Source of the DNA: Herbihabitans rhizosphaerae
GTDB taxonomy: Bacteria; Actinomycetota; Actinomycetes; Mycobacteriales; Pseudonocardiaceae
Direction: 5' to 3'
Assembly: GCF_004216555.1 (NCBI RefSeq)
Contig: NZ_SGWQ01000002.1
Span: 1 to 64,000 of the forward strand
Length of the DNA: 64,000 nucleotides
The position numbers were made by a program, and so were the translations under genes. How positions within the stretch are numbered: the stretch's first letter is position 1; every line of letters starts with the position of its first letter. Positions 54,861-62,722 of this stretch are shown one piece after another. A model generated the notes under the pieces. It was not told where the DNA came from, did not search any database, and saw nothing but the letters and a program-made list of their open reading frames with translations.

Positions 54861-55835
54861 ATGGAGCTCGAGCTTCGGCATTTCAAGATCGTCTGCGCGG
54901 TGGCCGACACCGGGAGCATCACGAAAGCCGCCGCCCGGCTGGGCCTCGCTCAGCCGGCGCTCACCGCTCAGCTGCGCCGGATCGAGCGTGCGCTCGGCGG
55001 CCCGCTCTTCGAACGTGACCACCGCGGCACCCGGCCCACCCCGCTCGGTGATCTCGTGCTCGACCGCGCGCGGATGCTGTTGCCCGCGGTGTCGGAGCTG
55101 AAGGAGGAGGCCGTCCGGCTGGCCAACCAGGCGTCGGCGTCCGGAGCGTTGCCGGCCCGATTACAGCTCGGCTCCACGAACGGACCGGCGCGCGGTGGGC
55201 TGATGCACCACCTCGCCGTCGACTACCCGACGATCCGGGTCACCATGCGGACCTCGTGGTCCTCGGACGATCTCGCCGTGAAGGTGGCCGACGGCACGCT
55301 CGACTTCATCGTGATCGGCGTGTGCGGGAACGGTGCGCCGCCGGCACAATCGGGCGTCAGCTGGCGGACCATGTCGCTCGACCCGGTGTTCGTGCTGATG
55401 GCCGAGCACCACCGGCTGGCCGACCGGGCGGAGGTGGACCTCGCCGATCTGGCCGCCGAGCAGTGGGCCGCGACGCCGGGCGACGGCTGTTTCGCCGGGT
55501 GCTTCGCCGCGGCGTGCGCCAAGGCGGGGTTCGCGCCGCGCACGCTGTACGAGGTGGACGTGGCCTCCTGCGTCGACCTCGCGTCGGACGGCGACGCCGT
55601 GGTGCTGTGCCAACCCACGTTCCGGATGCCGGCCGGCGTGGTGACCGTGCCGCTGGCCGGACAGCCGCTCACCTGGCTGCAGGTCATCGGGTGGCGCCGG
55701 GACTCGCCGGCCTCGGAGTTCGCCGAACGTCTGCTGGAGATCGCCGGCAAGGGGTACACCGACGCGATCGAGCGGACTCCGCACTACGGCGCCTGGCTGG
55801 ACCGGCATCCGGCGTTCGGCCTCGTCAGGTCGTGA
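54861..55835 (+). CDS. LysR-family transcriptional regulator
   Basis: A 324-residue regulator from ATG 54861. The helix-turn-helix is ELRHFKIVCAVADTGSITKA, then LAQPALTAQLRRIERALGG. The effector domain contains a CFAGCFAAACAKAG segment rich in cysteine. Targets are unknown. It lies alone between terminators and a YegP gene, with no divergent partner. Confidence 0.9.
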   Translation: MELELRHFKIVCAVADTGSITKAAARLGLAQPALTAQLRRIERALGGPLFERDHRGTRPTPLGDLVLDRARMLLPAVSELKEEAVRLANQASASGALPARLQLGSTNGPARGGLMHHLAVDYPTIRVTMRTSWSSDDLAVKVADGTLDFIVIGVCGNGAPPAQSGVSWRTMSLDPVFVLMAEHHRLADRAEVDLADLAAEQWAATPGDGCFAGCFAAACAKAGFAPRTLYEVDVASCVDLASDGDAVVLCQPTFRMPAGVVTVPLAGQPLTWLQVIGWRRDSPASEFAERLLEIAGKGYTDAIERTPHYGAWLDRHPAFGLVRS

Positions 55836-55952
55836 TCGCGGTCGGCGGCCACGACATTCGCGCGATGACCCACGATCCCGATCTAGTCGGCGGATGTGCC
55901 GTAACGGAGTCACACTGAGGGAGCACGGTCCGAGATCGAAAGGAGATACGTC

Positions 55953-56135
55953 GTGGCTGCGAAGTTCGAGCTTTACAACGACAAGGCCGGCAAATTCCGA
56001 TTCCGTTTGAAGGCCGGCAACGGTGAAATCGTCGCGACCGGCGAGGCGTACGAGACGAAGGCCAGTGCGCTCAAGGGTGTGGACGCGGTCAAGCGGGCCG
56101 CCGCCAACGCCGAGGTCGACGACAAGACGGACTGA
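55953..56135 (+). CDS. YegP family small protein (DUF1508)
   Basis: A 60-residue protein with one DUF1508 repeat: FELYNDKAGKFRFRLKAGNG and ASALKGVDAVKRAA. Many relatives have two repeats. GTG start after AAAGGAGATACGTC. Function is unknown; the fold is a small alpha/beta unit. Confidence 0.9.
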   Translation: MAAKFELYNDKAGKFRFRLKAGNGEIVATGEAYETKASALKGVDAVKRAAANAEVDDKTD

Positions 56136-56180
56136 CCCTCCTCTGGACAAGGGTGCACCGATCGGTGAACACTACTGTCT

Positions 56181-56984
56181 ATGGTGGTGTTCGAGTTCGA
56201 CGGTCTGACGATCGCCTACGACCACGCCGGCACCGGCGATCCGATCGTGTTCCTGCACAACCTCGGCGGCGATCGTGGCATCTGGTCGGCCCAGTTCGAC
56301 GCGCTGGCCGCCACGCGCAGCGTCTACGCGGTGGACTGGTTTGGCTACGGCGACTCCACCGTTCCCGATGACGGCTACACCATCGACCGCTATCTGCGGC
56401 TGCTCGCCGCGTTTGTCGAGGCACACGACCTGCGCGACGTGACGCTCGTCGGCAACTGCTTCGGCAGCGCGATGTCGTTGCTGCACGCCCGGCGGAATCC
56501 GGCCGGCGTGCGGGCGCTGGTGCTGGTCAACCCGCTGACCGCGGCCACGCTGCGCCCCACGAGATCCGGCTTGGCCGCCCGTGCGCTGCGCCGAGTCCCG
56601 CTCGACCCGCTCGGCCGCGCGCTCCGCCTGCCGTCGGCGATCGCCGGTCTGGTGGTGCGCGAGCAGTTGGGCGGCAGAACCGGCGGCGAGGTGGTCGCCT
56701 CGTTGCGGCGGCGGTGGACCGAGCCACGCCGGCTGCTGCCGATCACCGCGATCCTGCGCGAACTCCCGCGACTTGCCGAACTCGACACCTTTCGGCCCGA
56801 CGGCGATTTTCCGCCGATCACCACCGTCTGGGGCGAGCGCAACCGCGTGCTGTCGGCCGCCGCCGGACGCCGGCTGGACACCACGCTCCGGCCCGATCGG
56901 TCCCTGGTGCTGCCGCGCTGCGGGCATCTCGCCATGGTCGAGGACCCCGACCCGGTCACCGACGCCGTGCGCGCCGCCGCATGA
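56181..56984 (+). CDS. Alpha/beta hydrolase with Cys at the nucleophile elbow
   Basis: A 267-residue alpha/beta hydrolase. PIVFLHNLGGDRGIW is the oxyanion-hole HN/G motif, and the nucleophile elbow reads VTLVGNCFGSAMSLL, where Cys takes the place of the usual Ser in GxSxG. The end supplies WGERNRVL (Asp/Glu region) and LPRCGHLAMVEDP (His). It overlaps the next gene by ATGA. The reaction is unknown. Confidence 0.85.
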   Translation: MVVFEFDGLTIAYDHAGTGDPIVFLHNLGGDRGIWSAQFDALAATRSVYAVDWFGYGDSTVPDDGYTIDRYLRLLAAFVEAHDLRDVTLVGNCFGSAMSLLHARRNPAGVRALVLVNPLTAATLRPTRSGLAARALRRVPLDPLGRALRLPSAIAGLVVREQLGGRTGGEVVASLRRRWTEPRRLLPITAILRELPRLAELDTFRPDGDFPPITTVWGERNRVLSAAAGRRLDTTLRPDRSLVLPRCGHLAMVEDPDPVTDAVRAAA

Positions 56985-58096
56985 TCCGCGCCGCCGTCAC
57001 CGTGACCGCCGCGATCGCGGCACTCGTCGCCGCGCCCACCGCACCCGCAGCGGTGGGTGCGCCCGGCGAGGTCATCGGCGTGGCACCGCTGCCTGGCCAG
57101 CATTGGTTGCCCGGCACCGGCAAGGCGTACCGGCTGACGTACCGCACGACCGGACCGTCCGGCCCGGCGTCGAGCACCGGCGCGCTGTTCGTGCCGAGGG
57201 GAACACCGCCGCCCGGCGGGTGGCCGGTGATCTCCTGGGCGCACGGCACGTTCGGCATCTCCGACGCGTGCGGGCCGTCCACGACCGGCACCAACGAGCG
57301 GGACACCGTCCACCTCGCGGCTTTGCTCGAGCAGGGGTACGCCGTCGCCGCGACCGACTACATCGGGCTCGGCGCCGGCGGGGTGCACCCGTACCTGGAC
57401 GGGCGGTCCGAGGCGCACGCCGTGATCGACATCGTCCGCGCGGCGTCCACAGTGGACAGTGCGGTGTCCAGGACATGGGTCGTCGCAGGGCATTCCCAGG
57501 GCGGGCACGCGGCGCTGTTCACCACCAAGATCGCCCCGACGTACGCGCGGGAACTGGACTTCCGCGGCGGCGTGGCGACCGCGGCGCCGAGCAACATCAC
57601 CGCCGTACTCGCCCTCGCCGCGCCGGGCGAGCCGGTCCCGTTCGCCACCACGTTGCTCACCTACATCCTGGCCAGCTTCGAGACGACCCGGCCCGACGTG
57701 GACATGGAGCCGTACCTGTCCGACCGCGGTCTGCGGGCGATCAGCGACGCGCGCCGGTTGTGCTACCGCGACCTGGAGAAGACTCTGGTCGGCGTGACGG
57801 TCGGTCAACTGCTGCGCAAACCGCTCGCGCTCGGTGACTTCCTCCCGGCCGCGCGCCAGGCAATGGAGCCGCCGTCGCACGGCTACGAGCGCCCGTTCTT
57901 CGTCGGCCTCGGCACGTTCGACTGGCTGACTCCATTGACCGGCAAGCTGCTCGCCGAATTCGCGCTGCACGGCGAGCCGGTGACCGCCAGGTTCTATCCG
58001 AGCGATCACGACAACACGATGGACCTGTCCCGCGCCGACACGATTCCCTATGTTCGGTGGCTCATCGGGCGACGTTCCACCACAGGTCCTGGTTAG
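56981..58096 (+). CDS. Secreted lipase-like alpha/beta hydrolase (LIP family)
   Basis: A 371-residue exported protein. After a signal peptide (VTAAIAALVAAPTAPAAVGA) come WPVISWAHGTFGISDACGPS, VAATDYIGLG and the Ser elbow VVAGHSQGGHAALF; Asp/His are near FGLGTFDWLT and YPSDHDNTM. This resembles secretory lipases of fungi and actinomycetes. The ATG overlaps the previous stop. Its 3' end overlaps the converging PLP enzyme by 35 bases. Confidence 0.88.
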   Translation: MIRAAVTVTAAIAALVAAPTAPAAVGAPGEVIGVAPLPGQHWLPGTGKAYRLTYRTTGPSGPASSTGALFVPRGTPPPGGWPVISWAHGTFGISDACGPSTTGTNERDTVHLAALLEQGYAVAATDYIGLGAGGVHPYLDGRSEAHAVIDIVRAASTVDSAVSRTWVVAGHSQGGHAALFTTKIAPTYARELDFRGGVATAAPSNITAVLALAAPGEPVPFATTLLTYILASFETTRPDVDMEPYLSDRGLRAISDARRLCYRDLEKTLVGVTVGQLLRKPLALGDFLPAARQAMEPPSHGYERPFFVGLGTFDWLTPLTGKLLAEFALHGEPVTARFYPSDHDNTMDLSRADTIPYVRWLIGRRSTTGPG

Positions 58097-58862
58097 CCGC
58101 GTCGCGCTGGATCAGCGGCCAGAGTTTGGCGTCGTAATGTGTGTTGGATGGGACGGGCGGCGTGACGGCGCAGGGTTCGAGGAATGCCTCGCTCGCTCGC
58201 CGCACACTGACGCCGGGCAGGTCCGCCAGTTCGTGAACACGCGCGTCGGCCGGGTCGAGCACACCGACATCGACGCAGGTCAAGCTGATCCCCTCGGGCA
58301 GAACGTCGAGCATCGCCCTGGCGAAGGTCCCACTGCCCACCGGCAGCCACACGCGCTCCGGCGTGTATCCGAGATCATTCGTGATGTGTGCCCATTCGCG
58401 CCGCAATGTCGCGCGAAGACATCGTATGAACCCGGTGTCGCCGAATCCGAGCGGCAGCTTCACGCAATCCGCCTCGCGATCGCGATAGGCGGAGGCCGCC
58501 TTTTCGGCGAGCGCCAATGTCGCACAGGGTTCAATGGTGGCACCATAGGAACGCGCCAATAACGAGAACTCGTGGTAGGAATCGCCGAGCTGCTGGCAGA
58601 ACAGGACGCAGTCGATCTCCATTCGCCGGCACACATAAGCGAGCGCCACCTGCGCGAACCCCGGCGCCGGGCTGGCGTAGACGACCGACCTGGCACCGCC
58701 GGCCACGATGTCGGTCAGATGCGCGGCCAACGCGCGCTGTTTCGTGCCACCGGGCAACAGGTCGTCCCGGACGACGGTCACGGTGCCTGCCGGGGTCTCC
58801 AGCGTGGACAGCACGGCTCGGGGTGACAGTTCGTCAGCGTGGCTGTTCGTGATCATGATCAT
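58062..58862 (-). CDS. PLP-dependent enzyme, D-cysteine desulfhydrase/ACC deaminase-like fold
   Basis: A 266-residue fold-type II PLP protein. RDDLLPGGTKQRAL contains the likely Schiff-base lysine, and VWLPVGSGTFARAM is the phosphate-binding loop. At this length it is shorter than typical ACC deaminases (about 330), with a reduced C-terminal part. Substrate unknown. The start region has ATG at 58862 and 58856, set in a TGATCATGATCA palindrome that could be an operator. Confidence 0.7.
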   Translation of the reverse strand: MIMITNSHADELSPRAVLSTLETPAGTVTVVRDDLLPGGTKQRALAAHLTDIVAGGARSVVYASPAPGFAQVALAYVCRRMEIDCVLFCQQLGDSYHEFSLLARSYGATIEPCATLALAEKAASAYRDREADCVKLPLGFGDTGFIRCLRATLRREWAHITNDLGYTPERVWLPVGSGTFARAMLDVLPEGISLTCVDVGVLDPADARVHELADLPGVSVRRASEAFLEPCAVTPPVPSNTHYDAKLWPLIQRDAANQDLWWNVAR

Positions 58863-58946
58863 GGTGATCAGTTACGCCAGGACCGGACGAACGGTTCAAT
58901 GGCGGCGGGCCGGCTGCGGCGACCTGACTCGTCTTCGACTGTTTCC

Positions 58947-59984
58947 TCAGTGCTTGACGATCGCGTGAGTGAGATTTCTCGGGGTGCCGCCGAATGGGAG
59001 GCTCAGGTGGACTCCGGCCGCTTGCCGGCCCGACAGCGGTCTGACTGTCGCGGTGCTCAACATTGTCGAGCGTGCGGCCATGGCGCGTTGATGATCGCGG
59101 GCGACGATTCGGACGGCGGCGCGAATCGTGGCGAGCTTTCCGGTCATTTCCACGGACAGGGCGACAATGGTTCGGTCGGCCGGGCCGGTCGACGCGGCGG
59201 CCAGCAGGTGCTCCCAGTGTTGGGGTGATCGTGGCGCCGCGGCGAGCACGCAGTGTGCGGCCGCCGGCGTGATCCACGCGTCGGTGCGAAGTTGGCCCTG
59301 ATGGCTCGCGTCGCCGAGGGTCAGCACGGCGTCTCGCAGCGCGTTACGGGGAAGGATCGACGTCCGGATTCCGCGCTGTGTCAGGACGGCGCGCAGCCGC
59401 AGTGCCGTGGCGGCCGCTGCTTTGGACGCGCCGTGCGCTCCGCCGCCGCGGGCGGTGGTGGCGTCCGGCGCGAACAGCGGTTCGTGTCGAACGGCGAGCA
59501 GCAGGCGACGCCGTTTCTGGCTGTGTTCGACCAGTATCTGCAGGCCACTGGGGGTGGCGGGGTCGGAGGCCAGGTGCTCGGTGAGGGCCGCGAGATCGAG
59601 TGTGGGCAGGGCGGTGTGCTCGAGTTCCAGCACGGCGGCGAACCCCTGCCCGTCGGTGAGGATGCCGACCGGTGGCGAACTCTGGATCGAGCATTCGGTG
59701 AGGCGGGCGCTCGGGAGTATGCCGGCCAGCGCACCGAGTTCCGCGGTGGCTGCCGGGGCCGGTGGACCCGACGGGACGGTGGGGTGCGTGCGGTCGAGTT
59801 TGCCCAGCGGGGAGACCGCCAGCACGGTCAGCAGCAGGCCGGCGGCGGCGAGGGCGACACCGCCGGCCATCGACCCGGAATCGAAGACCGCCAAACCGGC
59901 CACCGCGACCGCGAGACCCACTTCCGCGACGATTATCCGGCCGCACGAAAGAATGGTGGAACCGAATTTTCGGTCGGTGATCAC
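58947..59984 (-). CDS. eccE: Type VII secretion protein EccE
   Basis: A 345-residue protein with two N-terminal membrane helices (VAEVGLAVAVAGLAVFDSGS and VALAAAGLLLTVLAVSPLG) and a soluble domain holding LTDGQGFAAVLELE. The helix pair and that domain match EccE, a membrane subunit of the ESX secretion complex. GTG start preceded by GGAGG. It is divergent from eccB across 129 bases. Confidence 0.85.
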   Translation of the reverse strand: MITDRKFGSTILSCGRIIVAEVGLAVAVAGLAVFDSGSMAGGVALAAAGLLLTVLAVSPLGKLDRTHPTVPSGPPAPAATAELGALAGILPSARLTECSIQSSPPVGILTDGQGFAAVLELEHTALPTLDLAALTEHLASDPATPSGLQILVEHSQKRRRLLLAVRHEPLFAPDATTARGGGAHGASKAAAATALRLRAVLTQRGIRTSILPRNALRDAVLTLGDASHQGQLRTDAWITPAAAHCVLAAAPRSPQHWEHLLAAASTGPADRTIVALSVEMTGKLATIRAAVRIVARDHQRAMAARSTMLSTATVRPLSGRQAAGVHLSLPFGGTPRNLTHAIVKH

Positions 59985-60113
59985 AGGGCCTCCCTCTGGT
60001 GCCTTTTCCTACGTTCTTGCCGTATTCGGCAGCCGCGCCCGGCGTGTGTGTGCTACCAATAAGTCAGGGCCGTCCCGCGCATTCCAGAAAAGCGCGCCAG
60101 GGGAGAGGAAGCA

Positions 60114-61499
60114 ATGGGGAACACGAAGGATCACGTCGAGGCGTACGCCTACGAGGGCCGCCGGCAGGCGACCAGCCTGCTCCGCGGTGCCGACGAGGCG
60201 GCCGTCGATCCGCGGCGCAGGATCAACCGGGGCGCCGCCACCGGCCTCGTGATCGCGGTGCTCGTCATGGCCGGTTTCGGTATCGCCGGCTGGCTGGGTG
60301 CGGGCAGCGGGCCGGGCCTGCCCGACTCCGGTGCCGTCATCGTGCGCGACACCGGCGACACCTACGTCGCGGTGGACGGCGTCGTGCACCCCGCGCTGAA
60401 CGTCACCTCCGCGCTGCTCGTGGGCGGCGGGCAGGTCACCCACGTCAAGGCGAGCGCACTGGCCGGCAAGCAGCGCGGGCTGCCCATCGGCATCCCGAAC
60501 GCCCCGAATTCGTTGCCCGGTAAGGAAAAGCTCACCAACGCGCCGTGGACGGCCTGTGCCGTCCCGGCCGAGGGGAACCTCGCCCCGCCGGTCGACCTGG
60601 TGATCGGCGCACCCGCGCCAGCAGAGGGCCGCCTCGCACCGGACGCGGCGATCGTCGTGCGCAACGCGGCCGGCCGCGAGTGGCTGATCATGCAGGGGCG
60701 GCGGTTTCCGTTGGAGCCCAACGCGCGCCGCCAGCTCGATCTGCAGTTCGCACCGGTGGTCACGCTGCCGGATCAGGTGATCGCCACCGTGCCGGAGGGG
60801 CCCGTGATCGCCGCACCCACGGTCGCGGGTCAGGGCGGCCGGTCGACGGTGGACGTCCCCGGTACGACCGGGCAGATCGGCGACCTGGTCAGCACCTCGG
60901 CGCCGGGCATCGGCGACCGGTTCTCGGTGATCCAGCGCGACGGGCTCACACGGGTGACACCACTGGTGTTCACGCTCCTCGTCGGCAACGGCGCCCGAGT
61001 GTCCACAGTGGACCCATCGGTGGTCGCCAGGGCACCGGTCTCCGCACTTCCCGCACCCGGCAGCCCGGCCTGGCCGGACGTGAAACCGCGCAGTGCCAAC
61101 CCGATGCGCGGGCAGCCGGTCTGTGTCAGCACCACTCCCGGCGCGGCGCCGGGCAACGCCGCCTGGATCGTCGAGGTCAGTCAGCCGTCCAGGGTGCCGA
61201 GCCCGCCGGGGTTCAGCCCGGTGGCTGTCCGGGACGTGCAGGGCGTGCTCCGGTCGATCGTGATCGCACCCGGGACGGGCGCGGTGATCAAGGCGGTGTC
61301 GTCCAGCGGGCAGGACGGCGCCATCACCTTGATCACCGACGCCGGACTGCGGTATCCGATCCCGCCGGGGGATGCCGTTCAGCGGCTGGGCTACGACCCG
61401 GCGGCGCTGCGCGGCGTGCCGAAGTCCTTCGTCGAGCTGCTGCCGGCCGGTCCGGTACTCGACCCGGAGGCGGCCCGGCGGGAGTTCCCCGGGGTGTGA
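60114..61499 (+). CDS. eccB: Type VII secretion protein EccB
   Basis: A 461-residue ESX subunit. AYAYEGRRQATSLLRGADEA is near-invariant at the EccB N-terminus. One membrane helix (LVIAVLVMAGFGIAGWLG) is followed by a large extracytoplasmic domain with the C-terminal YPIPPGDAVQRLGYDPAALR signature. EccB is the complex ATPase-like/structural component on the outer face. ATG after GAGAGGAAGC. It is the only plus-strand gene of the locus. Confidence 0.95.
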   Translation: MGNTKDHVEAYAYEGRRQATSLLRGADEAAVDPRRRINRGAATGLVIAVLVMAGFGIAGWLGAGSGPGLPDSGAVIVRDTGDTYVAVDGVVHPALNVTSALLVGGGQVTHVKASALAGKQRGLPIGIPNAPNSLPGKEKLTNAPWTACAVPAEGNLAPPVDLVIGAPAPAEGRLAPDAAIVVRNAAGREWLIMQGRRFPLEPNARRQLDLQFAPVVTLPDQVIATVPEGPVIAAPTVAGQGGRSTVDVPGTTGQIGDLVSTSAPGIGDRFSVIQRDGLTRVTPLVFTLLVGNGARVSTVDPSVVARAPVSALPAPGSPAWPDVKPRSANPMRGQPVCVSTTPGAAPGNAAWIVEVSQPSRVPSPPGFSPVAVRDVQGVLRSIVIAPGTGAVIKAVSSSGQDGAITLITDAGLRYPIPPGDAVQRLGYDPAALRGVPKSFVELLPAGPVLDPEAARREFPGV

Positions 61500-61516
61500 G
61501 GTCCCAGCGCGTGCGG

Positions 61517-62722
61517 TCACAGCAGGTCGACCTCCGGCGGATCGGCCGCCGAGCGCGCCGGGCCGGTGGCCGACCGGCGAGCCCAGCGCAGGACGAGCAC
61601 GCCGGCGAAGATCGCCGCGAGGGCGAGCAGCGCGCCGCCCCAACCGAGTGCGGTCTTCGCGAGCGGGGGCAGCGCGGTGTCCTCGTGCGGCAGGGGAGCG
61701 ACCTCGATCTGCTTCGGCCGCGGTGGCGCGCTCGGCACGGCCGCGCCGGGGGCGGTGAGTGCCGCGTACGGGTCCACGATTCCGGCGCCGACCCGGCGAT
61801 CGCGCGGCCCGGCGATCCGGACCGCGGTGGACGTCAGCCGGTCGGCCACCTCCGCGGCGGTCGCCTTCGGGTACCGCTGGAGCACGAGCGCGGCGGTACC
61901 GGACACCACGGCGGTGGCGAAGCTCGTTCCACCGACGGTCAGGTACCGGCCGCCGGGCGCGGTCGTGGTGAGGGCGACCCCTGGTGCGGCGATGTCCACC
62001 CAGTCGCCGGCATTGGACTCCTCGACCGGCCTACCCCGCTCGTCCACGGCGGCGACCGCGAGCACCCCGTCGTAGGCCGCCGGGTACCACGTCTGGCCCG
62101 GCTGCGTCCGGCCCTCGTTGCCCGCGGCGGCCACCACGACGACACCTCGGGCCACCGCGTCGGCGACGGCCGCGCGGATCGCCGGATCGTCCACCGGCGT
62201 CGCGAAGGACAGGTTCAGCACCCGCGCGCCGTGGTCCACCGCGTCTCGGATGCCGCGGGCCAGGAGGTCGCGTCGGAGGTTCTCCACCGGAGACGCGAAC
62301 CGGACGGGGTAGATCGCCGACTGCGGTGCGATTCCGTACACCCGAGGATCGGTGCCGCGACGCGCGGCGATCAAGCCGGCGACCATCGTGCCGTGCGGCG
62401 CGCAGTCCAGCGGCTGTCCGGCCGACAGGGTGCCCGACTCGTCGATCTGGGTACCCGGACCGGCGAGCGCGCCGGTGAGCTTCGGGTGCTGCCAGTCCAC
62501 GCCCGAGTCCACGACGCCGACGGTCACCCCGGCGCCGGTGGCCAACTCGTGCGCGCGTTCCAGACCGAGCCGGGCGATCAGCGGATCCTGACCGGCCGGT
62601 GGCTGTGGCTCGCCTTGCGCGACGGGCGCGGAGCATCCCGGCTGCTGTGCCTGCGCGACGGCGGCGGGGCACACCAGCATGGTGATCGCGGCGGCGAGCC
62701 CGGCGGCGGCCCGCCTGGTCAT
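61517..62722 (-). CDS. mycP: Mycosin, type VII secretion-associated subtilase
   Basis: A 401-residue membrane-anchored serine protease. After a signal peptide, the catalytic residues are Asp (VTVGVVDSGVDWQHP), His (CAPHGTMVAGLI) and Ser (VGGTSFATAVVSG). A C-terminal membrane helix (GGALLALAAIFAGVLVLRWA) anchors it. Mycosins stabilise ESX complexes and process some substrates. It overlaps eccD upstream by ATGA. Confidence 0.95.
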   Translation of the reverse strand: MTRRAAAGLAAAITMLVCPAAVAQAQQPGCSAPVAQGEPQPPAGQDPLIARLGLERAHELATGAGVTVGVVDSGVDWQHPKLTGALAGPGTQIDESGTLSAGQPLDCAPHGTMVAGLIAARRGTDPRVYGIAPQSAIYPVRFASPVENLRRDLLARGIRDAVDHGARVLNLSFATPVDDPAIRAAVADAVARGVVVVAAAGNEGRTQPGQTWYPAAYDGVLAVAAVDERGRPVEESNAGDWVDIAAPGVALTTTAPGGRYLTVGGTSFATAVVSGTAALVLQRYPKATAAEVADRLTSTAVRIAGPRDRRVGAGIVDPYAALTAPGAAVPSAPPRPKQIEVAPLPHEDTALPPLAKTALGWGGALLALAAIFAGVLVLRWARRSATGPARSAADPPEVDLL

